From the NCBI RefSeq assembly GCF_002863565.1, contig NZ_PGUW01000018.1, positions 62,001 through 126,000 on the forward strand: a stretch of DNA of 64,000 nt. Direction: 5' to 3'. Position 1 is the stretch's first letter, and every line of letters begins with the position of its first letter. Under the pieces are notes generated by a model. The model ran no database searches and was not told the origin of the DNA. It worked only from the letters and a program-made list of their open reading frames with translations. Of this stretch, positions 8,665 through 18,793 are shown piece by piece. The translations under genes and the position numbers were made by a program. The stretch comes from Bacillus sp. V5-8f (GTDB lineage: Bacteria; Bacillota; Bacilli; Bacillales; DSM-1321).

Positions 8665-11088
8665 CTACCTTTTTAGTGAGTAGTGAAGGAACTTTTCCAT
8701 TCCTTTATAAAAATCTAATTGATTCTCTACATTGTAGAACCCATGGCCTTCATTGTCTTTTACCATATATGGAACATCGACACCACGCTCCCGGAGGGCT
8801 GAAACAATTTGATCTGATTCTGCTTTTTTGACACGTGGATCGTTAGCCCCTTGGACGACAAATAAAGGTGCTTTAATTTTATCAACATGGAACAATGGTG
8901 AGATTTCTTCTAATAAGTCCTTGTCCTTGACTGGGTCGCCCATTCTTTCATGAAACATACGGCGCTCCGATTCCCAATAAGGAGGCAATGAGTTTAATAG
9001 AGTAAATAAATTGGAAGGACCCACATAGTCTATTCCTGCTGCGTATAAATCCGGCGTGAAGGCAAGGCCGGCAAGTGTTGCATATCCTCCATACGAACCG
9101 CCATATATAGCGACCTTCTTCTGATCCGCTATTCCTTCTTTAATCAGCCATTGAACCCCATCTGTTAAATCATTTTGCATGGCTTTTCCCCATTGCTTAT
9201 TGCCTGCATCCATGAAAGCTTTGCCGTATCCTGTGGAGCCGCGGAAGTTCACTTGCAACACCGCATAACCGAGATTGGCCAGAAATTGCAATTCCGGATT
9301 AAAGCCCCAAGAATCCCGTGCCCATGGCCCGCCGTGAGGGTTAATGATGACAGGGAGATTTTTTGCCGGTACACCTTTTGGCAATGTCAAGTAGCCGTGT
9401 AACGTTAAACCATCACGGGATTTGTATGAGATTGCCTCTACGTCCGCAAGCTTACTTTCGTTCAGCCAAGGAGTTACATCAGCAATTTTTTCTAACCTAT
9501 CTTCTTTTGGATCATAAAAATAGTAAGTTCCGAGCGATTTATCATTCCAGGTACGAACCATTAGCTTCGTGCTTTCCTTGTTGACTTTGCCAAAAGACAC
9601 TTGTTTACCGGGCAACTTGTTCATTAGCTTTTTATGAAGTTCCTCATATTCTTGATCCATGTAATGGAATTGTACTTTGTCAGTTTCGTATAAAACAGCT
9701 GCGATTCCTTTTTCTTCATCAGGAATAAAGCTTAAAACATCTACTTGATCATTCTCATAAATAGTCTCCGTCACTTTTTTCATGGTAGGGTCAAAGAGTT
9801 CTAATGCTGCTTTGTCTCTCCCTACATTGGAAATTACATATAATTTCTTATTATCATACGTAAACATAACCGGCGTGAAGGAATCACCAAATTTAGTGGA
9901 CATTACTGGTTGGAACGGTTTTTCAATTGTTTCCCGATAAAGAATCTGGTTGTTTACTCCATTTGAAACAACGGCAACACGTACATCCCCCTTATGGTCG
10001 GTTAGCCACCCGGTAATATTCCCTGGATTTTCCGCTGCCATTTTTAATTCACCTGTCCGGATGTTTAGTTTGTATACATCAAAAAATGCTGGATTACGTT
10101 GATTCATTTGAATAAGAATTTCGTCAGGCTGGCTTTCAAGCTCGTCTAATGGCCATGCTAGTGTATTTGGAAACGGCGTCATGTCTTTTGCTCCGCTGCC
10201 ATCACGATTGGCTATGAAAATATGAAAATTCTCATCCCCACCGTTATCCTTTACATAGACTATCTTATCGTTATTCTTCCAGGTAAAGTACATAATATCC
10301 CGGTCTTTTTCGCTGGTGATTCGTTTGGCTTCCTTTTCCCCTGATTTCTGTACAAAAATATTCAAGCGGTTTTCCCACGGTTGGACAAAAGCAATGTACT
10401 CGCCATTCGGAGAAACTGAAAACTGGTCTTTCTCTGGCTGCTTAAAAAAGTGATCAAGCGGTATTTGACCATCCTTCTTAAAATCTATTTCTAACGCACG
10501 ATATAACCAAACAGCCCATTGTGCTCGGGTCACAAATCCATTAGGTTTAAAGTTGCTTTCTGTAACAATGAAATGTTGCTTCATCGCTTTCGTGTCGGCT
10601 AGAAAAGTTTTTGATATCACTGCTTCATCCTGATAAACAGCTTGGATACCATTGTCCTTTAATTTAAAACCACGAGCCAATATGGAAGCTGCTTGCTCTC
10701 TGGTGAAACTCTTTCCCGAATAAAATCTGCCATTTTCCCCGCTAAATAGTCCCTGTTCTTTTAATGCATATATAGCACTGGCATTGGGGTTTTTACTCGT
10801 TACATCTTTAAATCCTGTTAATGATTTGGGCTTTGGAAGCTTTAATGCTTTTACAAGGCTTGCCGCTACTTCTGCACGCGTTATTGGCCGATAAGGTTTA
10901 AAAGATTTATCTTTATAACCATTTAAGTATCCAAGCTCTGTCATTTTATTAATCTCTTTAGATATAGAGACAGGCAAATCTTTATAATAAGTTCCGCCTG
11001 CTTCTGCTTTCATCGGCAAGAAGACGCTGAGTGCCACAAGTAGAGCAAGGAGAAGCGATAAGCATCTACTAGAAAACATCCTTTTCAT
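8665..11088 (-). CDS. Surface-anchored S9 prolyl-oligopeptidase-family peptidase with SLH domains
   Basis: About 807 aa. Signal peptide at the N-terminus, then three S-layer-homology repeats (about residues 35-215; e.g. MTELGYLNGYKDKSFKPYRP, ITRAEVAASLV, NGFVTRAQWAVWLYRAL). Next comes a beta-propeller (about 220-540) and an alpha/beta-hydrolase domain. The catalytic Ser lies in GGSYGGYATLAG, the Asp in GANDPRV and the His in NEGHGFY. SLH domains bind pyruvylated secondary cell-wall polymer, so the enzyme should sit on the outside and trim peptides. Start: ATG of MKRMFSS, with GTG four codons upstream possible. Confidence 0.9.
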   Translation of the reverse strand: MKRMFSSRCLSLLLALLVALSVFLPMKAEAGGTYYKDLPVSISKEINKMTELGYLNGYKDKSFKPYRPITRAEVAASLVKALKLPKPKSLTGFKDVTSKNPNASAIYALKEQGLFSGENGRFYSGKSFTREQAASILARGFKLKDNGIQAVYQDEAVISKTFLADTKAMKQHFIVTESNFKPNGFVTRAQWAVWLYRALEIDFKKDGQIPLDHFFKQPEKDQFSVSPNGEYIAFVQPWENRLNIFVQKSGEKEAKRITSEKDRDIMYFTWKNNDKIVYVKDNGGDENFHIFIANRDGSGAKDMTPFPNTLAWPLDELESQPDEILIQMNQRNPAFFDVYKLNIRTGELKMAAENPGNITGWLTDHKGDVRVAVVSNGVNNQILYRETIEKPFQPVMSTKFGDSFTPVMFTYDNKKLYVISNVGRDKAALELFDPTMKKVTETIYENDQVDVLSFIPDEEKGIAAVLYETDKVQFHYMDQEYEELHKKLMNKLPGKQVSFGKVNKESTKLMVRTWNDKSLGTYYFYDPKEDRLEKIADVTPWLNESKLADVEAISYKSRDGLTLHGYLTLPKGVPAKNLPVIINPHGGPWARDSWGFNPELQFLANLGYAVLQVNFRGSTGYGKAFMDAGNKQWGKAMQNDLTDGVQWLIKEGIADQKKVAIYGGSYGGYATLAGLAFTPDLYAAGIDYVGPSNLFTLLNSLPPYWESERRMFHERMGDPVKDKDLLEEISPLFHVDKIKAPLFVVQGANDPRVKKAESDQIVSALRERGVDVPYMVKDNEGHGFYNVENQLDFYKGMEKFLHYSLKR

Positions 11089-11100
11089 TCCCTCATTCAC

Positions 11101-11764
11101 TCTCCCTCTTTTGGATTTGATTTCTGTTCCAACTTACAAACTACCAATTCGATAAAACATTGGTAAATCCTCCCTCGTAATAATATTCCATATGACCTAG
11201 TTTTTTTTCATATATTAACGTTAGAGTATGCCCAAGCAGTAACTCAAACCCAGAACTGTGTAAACGGTAGCCTCTCTTGAATGAATATACTAAAAAGCCA
11301 AAATTACACGAAAATCATTCATTGAAAATATAGGAAAACTACATAAAAGAGGCTGACCATTCAAGTCACATCACAAAACAAATGAATCTATGTAAGGTGG
11401 AAAGTAGTTATTAAATGTTTTTGCCGAGGCACGATGCAAAAGAAAAGCATAGCATCAGGCGGGTAACCCTGCGGGGATAAAGAAAGTAAATGAAGGCTAA
11501 GTTTCTATTCAATTCCTTTGAATGTAAATAGAAAATGATCCCGGATGAAACCATGTGTAAAGTCAATATTGAGGAAAATGTAACAAACCCTACTCCCACT
11601 CAAGATTGGGAATAGGGTTTGTCGACAGTCTGAGAGGAAAACCAAATAGTTTTTCGACACAGGTTTCCATTTTTGGTTAAATCTGTTATATTGAAGAAAA
11701 AGTCATTTCCGCTGATTGTCCAAAGGTCAAATAAAATATTCTTATCAAGACGAAATAAAAGGCT
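11101..11764. other. Intergenic region with one strong hairpin
   Basis: No gene seen. Holds a hairpin at 11584-11621 (AAACCCTA ... TAGGGTTT). Confidence 0.4.
11584..11621. terminator. Isolated hairpin
   Basis: Arms AAACCCTACTCCCA and TGGGAATAGGGTTT; no good T-run, so termination is uncertain. Confidence 0.4.
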
Positions 11765-12049
11765 CTATCCTGTTATTTGCGCGATTTGTTCCTGCAATGT
11801 ATCTATTTCTTCCAAGTTAGTGATCAACTCTTCCAGGTTGAGTAACGTGATGAATCCTCGATCCGTTTTTACCACTTCTGAAAGGTAAGCTGCATTTTGA
11901 GATATCATTCCATTCACTTCTTTTATATCTTCAACAAGTACGTCCAGTTAGCAGTCTGGATCCTCAATACCTCCTGACCAAATCATTCCTGAAGAAAAGC
12001 GTGATGTATGTTGTATTAGAAAATCAGAAACGTCTAACACTTTGTATGC
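11765..12049 (-). pseudogene. CheW-like chemotaxis coupling protein remnant
   Basis: Minus-strand reading gives AYKVLDVSDFLIQHTSRFSS, SGMIWSGGIEDPDC, an in-frame TAA, then LDVLVEDIKEVNGM, then VVKTDRGFITLLNLEELITN. The last parts match the typical CheW end (VDxVxEV ... IxTxxGxIxLLDxEKL). The N-terminal half is gone. It sits just downstream of a chemoreceptor on the same strand, fitting an old receptor-CheW pair. Confidence 0.6.
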
Positions 12050-12069
12050 TGATAGAATTCTTCTTTTTA

Positions 12070-14121
12070 TTACAGCTTAAATTGGGAGATAGTCTGCTCC
12101 AGTTCTGCCGCCATTTTTGCCAGCTCCTGCGCTACGTAAGAAACATCTTCCATTGAGGCAGTCATTTGCTGGGAGGCAGCAGCAACATTTTGTGAGTGCA
12201 CATTTACATCTAAGGATGTTGCAGAAACATTTTCGATATGTTTAACAACTTCAGAGATACGGTTCTTCATCTTATCCATTGCTGCTCCTACTTCAGATAT
12301 ATTGCCCGAAACAGCTAAAACGGAATTTTTAATGTCGTCAAAGGCCTTTCCACTTTCATTAACCAGCATAAGTCCTTCCTTGGCAGAGCTCGACCCTTTT
12401 CCTACGAGGTTCATAGAATCATTGATTCCATCTTTAATATCAATAATGATGTCATTGATTTGCGAAGCGGATTTGCTGGATTGCTCCGCTAGCTTCCGCA
12501 CTTCATCGGCTACAACTGCAAAGCCCTTACCATGTTCCCCTGCTCTCGCGGCTTCAATAGCCGCATTTAATGCTAATAGGTTTGTTTGTTCCGATATGGA
12601 TTGTATCATTAAACTGATTTGGCTAATTTCATTTGATTTCTCACTTAATTCACCGATTTTTTTAGCAGAGGACGATACATTTTCATCTATCTCGCTCATT
12701 TGCTTTACTGTCTGATCTACAACATTGCTGCCTTGTTGGGCCGATTCTGTAGAAAGATTGATGGAGTTGCTCACATTCTTCATGCTTTCGCCAACATCTT
12801 CGACATGCTTGGATACTTCATTTATGATCTGTACAGCATCCTCCATGGCATTATTCTGTTCATCCGTTCCTGCAGCGACGCTTTGAATGGATTCAGATAT
12901 TTGATTCGATGCTTTTTGATTTTCTACTGAACCAGCAGCAAGTTCCTCGGATGTAGCCGACAGCTGCTGAGAACTGCCAGAAATTTTTGTCATAACCTCT
13001 TTTAAGCTGTTTGCCATAGCATTGTAATTCTGGCCCATTTCACCGATTTCATCTTTTGCTGTCATGGTAACCCGTTGTGTCAAATCACCTTGTGACATTG
13101 CCAATGATAAATCACTTATTTTTTTAATATTGCGTGTGATCCGTAAACTCATAAATATTGAAGCCAAAACAGCACATACTGCCACAATGGCACCTAATAC
13201 AAGAAGACCGCCACGAATATTATCGGCCGTTGCAGCCAGTTCACTTTTCTCGATGACCGCAATATACTTCCAGCCTTCATTATCTGACGACACTGTATTC
13301 AATACATAATCTTTGCCGTCAATTTTCGCATCGAACGACTCATCTTTGTTTAAATTCTTTAGTTCAGGAACATTGAGTTCAGTGATTGGCTTAAAATTCA
13401 ACTTGGGGTTATGAGGATTCGCAAGAATAGTGCCATCACTCTGTGTCAGTATTACGTATCCATTTTTTCCGATTTTAATATCCTTGATAATGCTGGTTAA
13501 GCCGTCAAGACTTACATCCAACCCTAACACGCCTTTTTGCTTTCCATCCTGCTCAATGGTAACCACGTTACTGACAATGATGCCCTCTTGCCCCGTCGCT
13601 GCATAAGCGCTTGTAACCGTCACCTTCCCGGGTTCCTCCATTGCTGTGGTATACCAAGGCCGCTCTCTCGGGTCAAAACCAGGAGTTGTAGGTCCTTCGG
13701 GGTATTGGATATACCCGCCATCAGATGTTCCCATATAGACATATGCTGCATTAGGATGTGTTTTTCCAAAGTGGGAAAACACATCAAAAATCTCTTTTTC
13801 CTTCTTCCCATTCCGGGAAGGAGTCATTTGAATCGTCTCCCCGCCCGTTACATTTTTATATGAGGTAACACTGTTGTCAGCACTTATTACATCTGGGTTC
13901 GTTGCCATTAGCATAGCGTTTTCTCTTATTGATTCAAAGTACATAGAAATGGCATTATCTACCTGGTTGATTTCTCTTTCACTAGATTTTATATATTCCT
14001 TCTCCGTAGTTTCGGTGACACTTTTATTAAGGAAGAACCCAATAAACAGCATTGGTATCAGCGAAAGCAGCAAAGAGTAAATCAATAACTTTGTTTTAAA
14101 CGATATCCTTTTATTTTTCAT
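12070..14121 (-). CDS. Methyl-accepting chemotaxis protein with dCache sensor
   Basis: 683 aa. Membrane helix at about 10-30, periplasmic-side double-Cache domain (about 40-290, with [11 protein letters not shown] and [15 protein letters not shown]), second helix at about 305-325, HAMP domain, and a signalling domain. The hairpin tip is [24 protein letters not shown], broken here as [15 protein letters not shown] and [20 protein letters not shown]. It relays ligand binding to CheA/CheW. A cyclic-di-GMP-I riboswitch with terminator lies in its leader, so expression likely answers to c-di-GMP. The neighbouring CheW gene is dead. Confidence 0.93.
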   Translation of the reverse strand: MKNKRISFKTKLLIYSLLLSLIPMLFIGFFLNKSVTETTEKEYIKSSEREINQVDNAISMYFESIRENAMLMATNPDVISADNSVTSYKNVTGGETIQMTPSRNGKKEKEIFDVFSHFGKTHPNAAYVYMGTSDGGYIQYPEGPTTPGFDPRERPWYTTAMEEPGKVTVTSAYAATGQEGIIVSNVVTIEQDGKQKGVLGLDVSLDGLTSIIKDIKIGKNGYVILTQSDGTILANPHNPKLNFKPITELNVPELKNLNKDESFDAKIDGKDYVLNTVSSDNEGWKYIAVIEKSELAATADNIRGGLLVLGAIVAVCAVLASIFMSLRITRNIKKISDLSLAMSQGDLTQRVTMTAKDEIGEMGQNYNAMANSLKEVMTKISGSSQQLSATSEELAAGSVENQKASNQISESIQSVAAGTDEQNNAMEDAVQIINEVSKHVEDVGESMKNVSNSINLSTESAQQGSNVVDQTVKQMSEIDENVSSSAKKIGELSEKSNEISQISLMIQSISEQTNLLALNAAIEAARAGEHGKGFAVVADEVRKLAEQSSKSASQINDIIIDIKDGINDSMNLVGKGSSSAKEGLMLVNESGKAFDDIKNSVLAVSGNISEVGAAMDKMKNRISEVVKHIENVSATSLDVNVHSQNVAAASQQMTASMEDVSYVAQELAKMAAELEQTISQFKL

Positions 14122-14259
14122 ATTTATCTACCTGCCATATTAGCAGTAAAAGACAAAATCATTGCCCATTCCTGCTATTCCTTTTTCTATTATTCTTCTA
14201 TTAATGCTTTAAAATAAGCCGGGTTTATGGGTTCAGTTTCCTCCTTTTATCTCGGCAAA

Positions 14260-14293
14260 CAAAAATGGCTGCTCCAAAAAATGGAATAGCCAT
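14260..14293 (-). terminator. Riboswitch expression-platform terminator
   Basis: On the minus strand, ATGGCTATTCCA pairs with TGGAGCAGCCAT and TTTTTG follows. It lies directly downstream of the c-di-GMP aptamer and upstream of the chemoreceptor. Confidence 0.75.
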
Positions 14294-14303
14294 CCTATAA
14301 ATC

Positions 14304-14393
14304 CGGACTATTCGGCAACCTGGCAATCATAACTCTGTCCTTCAGAGCGTTAGACCCAAGGCTTTGCGTCCTCACCTTTCGATAAGTTTGCCT
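14304..14393 (-). promoter_or_regulatory. Cyclic-di-GMP-I (GEMM-I) riboswitch aptamer
   Basis: On the minus strand the conserved blocks appear in order: GGCAAAC, CGAAAGGTGAGGACGCAAAG, CC..GGGTCTAA, then ATGATTGCCAGGTTGCCGAA. The GGACGCAAAGCC core and the GCCAGGTTGCCG block are the hallmarks of class I c-di-GMP riboswitches. Its transcript continues into the MCP gene. Direction of control (on or off) cannot be told by eye. Confidence 0.92.
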
Positions 14394-14543
14394 TTATCAT
14401 TATTGTAGGTATTTGATCATAAGCAATAGGGCCTATAATGCAATGTTTTCTATTTTATATAATACCTTCAAAGTTTTCAAGCATTTTCAAAGAAAGTTTT
14501 CGTTTTAAATTCAACAATTGTTTTTGGGATATGTCTTTTATAT

Positions 14544-14578
14544 AAAAAAACCCCAAGGAACCAATAATCCTTGGGATA
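14544..14578 (-). terminator. Terminator hairpin
   Basis: CCCCAAGGA and TCCTTGGG arms, followed on the minus strand by TTTTTTTA. It stops readthrough from the NlpC/P60 gene before the riboswitch. Confidence 0.7.
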
Positions 14579-14702
14579 GTCGTCGTTGGCAGTATATTGT
14601 TAAGAAACAGTATCTGGTTTTTAAGTTTAATTTCTTTAATGCCACAGAAGCAGGTTCTTTTAATAATGAGATGGGGTAATCAGCTTGATACATTTATCCG
14701 TT

Positions 14703-14731
14703 AAAAAAGACCTAGATTCTAGGTCTTTTAA
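14703..14731. terminator. Terminator of NlpC/P60 gene
   Basis: Hairpin AAAAAGACCTAGA-TTCTAGGTCTTTT immediately after the stop codon. Confidence 0.8.
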
Positions 14732-14735
14732 AAGA

Positions 14736-15182
14736 TTATATTCGTTTTGCACCTATAAATTGCGGTTTCCAATATGTATTATAGATACTCGTTGTGGAGA
14801 CGCCTTTTGAAGATGAGGAATGGATCATTTTGTTGCTGCCCATATAAATGGAAGCATGAGTAGGTCTTGATGCTCTGTTTGGAGCAAAGAAGACTAGGTC
14901 TCCTGGTTTAAGAGAGGTATAATGCATGATCCGTGTACCCTTCTTGTACATATCTGCCGATGTTCGTGGCAATGACTTTCCTGCTTTCCCGAAAGAATAT
15001 TGAATTAATCCTGAGCAATCGAATCCGTTTGGTGTAGTGCCGCCCCATTTATAAGGTACACCCAGATTGGTTTTGGCTACTGAAATGGCTTTGGTGTGGT
15101 ATGTTGCCGCCTCACCCATCATTGGTGAAACACTACCGAACATGACTGCAAGAGACAATGCTGCAATTGCTTTCTTCAACAA
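14736..15182 (-). CDS. Secreted NlpC/P60 (C40) peptidoglycan endopeptidase
   Basis: 148 aa: signal peptide (about 1-25, cut after EAA), then a lone NlpC/P60 domain. Catalytic Cys in NGFDCSGLIQYSF, His in RPTHASIYMG, third polar residue near MIHSSSSKG. The family cleaves gamma-D-Glu-meso-DAP links in stem peptides. Start is TTG, with GGGGGT about 10 nt upstream. It is paralogous to 60994-61437, including the TTG start and the upstream WalR-like box. Confidence 0.9.
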   Translation of the reverse strand: MLKKAIAALSLAVMFGSVSPMMGEAATYHTKAISVAKTNLGVPYKWGGTTPNGFDCSGLIQYSFGKAGKSLPRTSADMYKKGTRIMHYTSLKPGDLVFFAPNRASRPTHASIYMGSNKMIHSSSSKGVSTTSIYNTYWKPQFIGAKRI

Positions 15183-15244
15183 AGTAATTTACCCCCTGAT
15201 GCATTTTGTTAAACCTATTATATATGAACGAGCATGACGCTAAC

Positions 15245-15261
15245 TTCACAGGAACATTACA
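15245..15261 (-). promoter_or_regulatory. WalR-like box upstream of NlpC/P60 gene
   Basis: Minus-strand TGTAAT-N5-TGTGAA, one mismatch from the WalR (YycF) consensus TGTWAH-N5-TGTWAH. The paralogue at 60994 has TGTAAT-N5-TGTGAT in the same place. A TATAAT lies between the box and the gene. Confidence 0.55.
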
Positions 15262-15430
15262 GTTTTATAACGATTAAATTGCCACCGGCTTGTTTATGGT
15301 TTAATTTTTAGCTTTGTGCTTTTTCATTTATTGGTTTAGGTCTAAATGCAGAACCTAGTATGATGATCTTGCTGAATACTCGAATCCAAACAAGCGTATA
15401 CAGCCGAACTCCAAGTAAATCCTCCAAAGG

Positions 15431-15480
15431 AAAAGGGACACTACCTTAAAAAAAACAGGTATTGTCCCTTTATTATTTTT
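15431..15480. terminator. Hairpin with T-runs
   Basis: AAAAGGGACACTACCT and AGGTATTGTCCCTTT arms; lies just past the element copy behind the epimerase gene. Confidence 0.6.
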
Positions 15481-15483
15481 TTG

Positions 15484-15533
15484 CTTATTCAGCTTACCTG
15501 CCCGTTGTTCAGTAAACAAAATTGCCGCTAAAA
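15484..15533 (-). repeat. Cassette-element left half, copy at 15.5 kb
   Basis: Matches the left half of the dispersed element (TTACCTGCCCGTTGTTCAGT). It sits directly behind the stop codon of the minus-strand epimerase gene, the usual position of this element. Confidence 0.6.
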
Positions 15534-15537
15534 ACTA

Positions 15538-16419
15538 TTATTTAAAATTTATTTTATACTCGGCTTGGAATGTTTCTCCTATCTCAAGCTTATTAATTCC
15601 GAATTTATCCTTAAATCCCCCGGATGTATGATATGTATCCGCGATGCCGTACCACGGCTCAATGCAAACAAACGGCGCCATTGTACCATTGGCATCCATA
15701 TATTTTGACCAAATCCCCACAAACGGAAATTCTTCAAACATTACTTCTACACCATGACTCGATTTATTGGATACCAGTGTAATGGAATCAATATTACTGT
15801 AAACAAGAGCATCATTTACAAATAGAGAATCAGAGAGCTGAATCGTTGAAATATCATTAGCCATTCCTTTCTCATGAATAAGAGAATCCTTTAGCTCATA
15901 TTCCATCACATTTTTATTTCCAGCAGGAGTAAAGTGTAAGCTGTAGTCCTCAATTGTTTCATTTCCTAAAAGCGGAACCTTAAATGCAGGATGCGCACCA
16001 ATGGAAAAATACATCTCTTCCTTGCTTTCATTCACTATTTCCCACCGAACAATAAGCGAGTCCTCTTTAATCATATAATGAATAAAGGCTTTAAATTCAA
16101 AAGGATAAACATTGGTGAAGCGTCCTGCAGACTCAACTACAAAAGAAACGCTTGTTGTTGTCTGTTCGTGCAGATCAAACATAACATCCCGCAAAAATCC
16201 ATGTTGTGGAAGAGAGTAGGTCTGGCCATTAAGCTGATATCGATCTTCCTTTAAACGTCCAACTATTGGAAACAAGACCGGAGAGACGCGCCCCCAGTAT
16301 GCGTTATCCCCTGTCCACATATAGTCTAGCCCATTTTTCTTATGCTTCACTTTACGTACTTCTGCACCGTTGGTTGCTATCTCTACCTTCAACCAATCAT
16401 TTTCCATTACAAACAACAC
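15538..16419 (-). CDS. Aldose 1-epimerase (galactose mutarotase) family protein
   Basis: 293 aa with the galactose-mutarotase beta-sandwich pattern: VSPVLFPIVGRLK near the N-terminus, LPQHGFLRD, SIGAHPAF (conserved His) and VCIEPWYGIAD (catalytic Glu region). It most resembles the LacX-like branch, which acts on aldohexoses or hexose phosphates; exact substrate unknown. A GTG start is 7 nt after GAGGG. Monocistronic. Confidence 0.85.
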   Translation of the reverse strand: MLFVMENDWLKVEIATNGAEVRKVKHKKNGLDYMWTGDNAYWGRVSPVLFPIVGRLKEDRYQLNGQTYSLPQHGFLRDVMFDLHEQTTTSVSFVVESAGRFTNVYPFEFKAFIHYMIKEDSLIVRWEIVNESKEEMYFSIGAHPAFKVPLLGNETIEDYSLHFTPAGNKNVMEYELKDSLIHEKGMANDISTIQLSDSLFVNDALVYSNIDSITLVSNKSSHGVEVMFEEFPFVGIWSKYMDANGTMAPFVCIEPWYGIADTYHTSGGFKDKFGINKLEIGETFQAEYKINFK

Positions 16420-16915
16420 TTTATATCCCTCTTCTCTAGTACGGTTTTCTTATTCTGATTATACGGGAGGCCCCTTAAATAGCAAAAAGTCTTTCCTATC
16501 TTAAATTCCTTCTCACCAGGGACAAGTCTATTACCCGTTGCAGACCTGTTACTTTAAACGGGTCGTTATACAATGAAAGGGGGAGAACAGTATTAATATG
16601 CCTATAGAAAGTATTCCAATCCAAATTACCCCTTTGTTAAGCATTATACAAGTAGATTGACGTATTTTCTTCTAAACTACCTGTCCCGTTAGTAAAAGAA
16701 AAAAGGCTGCCTTAATGACAATACCTACCAAATTTAATTTAGTATATACCTATATTAGAGTAAAGTGATTTCCTGTTGTTTTGGCAAGTAAGTTAGTAGT
16801 CAATATTTGGAAGACATTCGATTGGGCTTGGATGTTTAATCACATTATTGAAGACAAAATTGAAGATGGTGGTAAAGGAGTTGTTTTGTATATCTACAAC
16901 ATTAAAAAGTTCGTA
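16420..16915. other. Intergenic region with element copy and a coding scrap
   Basis: Contains a left-half copy of the dispersed element at 16668-16711. A plus-strand frame from 16781 (WKTFDWAWMFNHIIEDKIED...) reads like protein but has no ribosome site and runs into the LysR remnant, so it is not called. Confidence 0.35.
16668..16711 (-). repeat. Cassette-element left half, copy at 16.7 kb
   Basis: AAACTACCTGTCCCGTTAGT followed by AAAAGAAAAAAGGCTGCC; same orientation as the array copies. Confidence 0.55.
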
Positions 16916-17668
16916 AAAATAGTAGATGTGGAAATACTCTTTCAGGCAAGAGACTCACCCCTATACCTGCTGATACAAGACCTTTAATAGCGTCCATATC
17001 CTCCCTTCCGAAGTAATATTTGGAAGAAAACCCACCCTCTTGCAAGCATTTTCCACAATCATGTGAAGAATGTATCCTCTTGGGAAAGTGACAAACCCGT
17101 CATTTTTCAACTCAGCCAGAGATATACTTTTCCTGTGAGCTAAAGGGTGTTTAATAGGCAGCAAAGCTAAGATGTTTTCGGTACATAAAATATCAGTTTT
17201 CATATCGGCAGCCTTTTCGGGCAATGGTCAGAGGAATGCTAAATTGATATCTCCGCTTTTAACTGCATCGATTAAAAAAGAATAGGATCCTTGTGTTAAG
17301 TAAAAAGAAATATCCGGATGTTGCTTTTTAAAAGCGGAAATGATCATTGGAACAAAATAGCTGCCCAAGCTTGTTGGGTAGCCAACTTTAACAGTCCCAT
17401 TTTCAGGGTCCAGGTATTCAACGATTTTCTCTTTTGCATGATTAAGAGCTTTTAATGCTTCTTTGCTCTGCATTAGAAAAATCTCGCCAATCTCGGTCAG
17501 CCTAACGTTTCTCCCAACCCGTTCAAATAAGGTAACTCCCAGTTCATCTTTTAGCTTAGCAATCTGGAAACTTATTGATGATTGAGCAACGTGAAGGTTA
17601 TCAGCGGCTTTTGTGAAATGTTCATGTTCTGCAACTTCTATAAAATAATATAATTGCCTAAGTTCCAT
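16916..17668 (-). pseudogene. LysR-family regulator, broken
   Basis: The N-terminal winged helix is intact (MELRQLYYFIEVAEHEHFTK, AADNLHVAQSSISFQI). The effector domain is interrupted by an in-frame TGA at 17228-17230, where a Gly (GGA) is expected in LAFLGPLPEK. A frameshift follows near 17007 (frame change gives EDMDAIKGLVSAGIGVSLLP), and the C-terminus is lost. Two independent lesions make a functional full-length regulator very unlikely. Confidence 0.85.
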
Positions 17669-17961
17669 TACTCAACCTCCACTGTAGAATAATAGTTTTG
17701 TTATAGATTTAGGTTGTTGTAACTGGTCTCGTTGATAAGAAAAATAGAATTTCAATTAGAAGGGAAAAAAAAGAGACAGGAAACCACGCCTCTTTCCTCT
17801 TTTTTAACAATAAAATGCACAAATCATACGGCAAGGATCGAACGAAAACTAAGACAAACTAACAATCCTAGTAACTAAATTGTAAAAAGGTTGTTATGGG
17901 ATTAACATTGAGATGTAAAGGGCGATGTCTACAATTGATGCTATTGAGGAGTGATTAGAAG

Positions 17962-18273
17962 TTGAAAACAATAACAGTAGATCAGTTAAAATTGAAGAAA
18001 CATTTATCGATGATTGAACAAATTACATTGAAAGATATTCTGTATACGTGGGTAGGTAGCCCTACGGAAGGAGTAGACGATTATTTTGAACTCGAATACA
18101 CAGAAGATGTTTTCGCTAAAATGGAAAAAACGTCGCAAAAGACCGATGTAATGCTTCACGGAAATGTTCATTTCAGATACATCACACTAACAGAAGATAA
18201 TCAAATTGTAATAGGTTTTTTAGATTCGAACTCGGAATTAAAGCATAGAATCATTTCACTGGATGAAATGTGA
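17962..18273 (+). CDS. Hypothetical protein, 103 aa
   Basis: TTG start with GGAG about 9 nt upstream. Acidic, soluble, alpha then beta: residues 1-30 helical, 55-103 beta-rich (FRYITLTEDNQIVIGFLDS). The family is not recognised. It is followed directly by a good terminator, so it is a single-gene unit. Confidence 0.6.
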   Translation: MKTITVDQLKLKKHLSMIEQITLKDILYTWVGSPTEGVDDYFELEYTEDVFAKMEKTSQKTDVMLHGNVHFRYITLTEDNQIVIGFLDSNSELKHRIISLDEM

Positions 18274-18277
18274 ACAA

Positions 18278-18306
18278 AACAAGCACTTCTTAAAAGTGCT
18301 TGTTTC
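18278..18306 (+). terminator. Terminator of 17962 gene
   Basis: AAACAAGCACTT and AAGTGCTTGTTT arms right after the stop codon. Confidence 0.8.
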
Positions 18307-18592
18307 CTTCTAAACTTTTCTCTTTTAGGATCAAGCAATATAGAGCAGCTATTTGTTTAAACTGCATCCTTTTTTTATTTCTCTTCAGAACTTACCTCCC
18401 CCCCTTCCGTTATCGTAGAAAAAAACCATCTTCCTACTAAAGTATATGTCTCATAAGTGTAACAAGCATTTTGTAATACATAGGTATAGCTAATCCTGAA
18501 AATAGACTACTTAACAAATTGCTATTATAGCCTGCGCAAATTTGTACAAGCTTCATAAACTATAAAAGACAGTCATAAAGGGGGGATTTTTA

Positions 18593-18658
18593 ATGCTAAG
18601 ACGCCTTAAGAAACGCAAGCGTAAGTGGATCTTGAAAAAACTTCTAAAACGCATGTAG
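18593..18658 (+). CDS. Highly basic 21-aa peptide
   Basis: Reads MLRRLKKRKRKWILKKLLKR plus M, with GGGGGG 7 nt before the ATG. Thirteen of 21 residues are Lys or Arg and most of the rest are hydrophobic, so it would form a cationic amphipathic helix. No family is recognised. It may be a DNA/RNA-binding or membrane-active peptide; whether it is expressed is unknown. Confidence 0.45.
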   Translation: MLRRLKKRKRKWILKKLLKRM

Positions 18659-18793
18659 ATTCATTATCTGATTTAATTCTGGAAACAGTTTATTTACTTT
18701 ATTGCATCGTTATTGATTTAAATTTCTAAAACCGAAGAGGGTTTATAATGATGAACTACTTTTACAAAAATAAAAACCAATGATTGACTCTGT

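Noticed and set aside
16781..16987. 68-aa plus-strand ORF before the LysR remnant
   Set aside because: Reads partly like protein but no ribosome site and its end overlaps the LysR remnant antisense.
18748..18783. 11-codon ORF (MMNYFYKNKNQ)
   Set aside because: It has a fair ribosome site but is too short to support as a gene.
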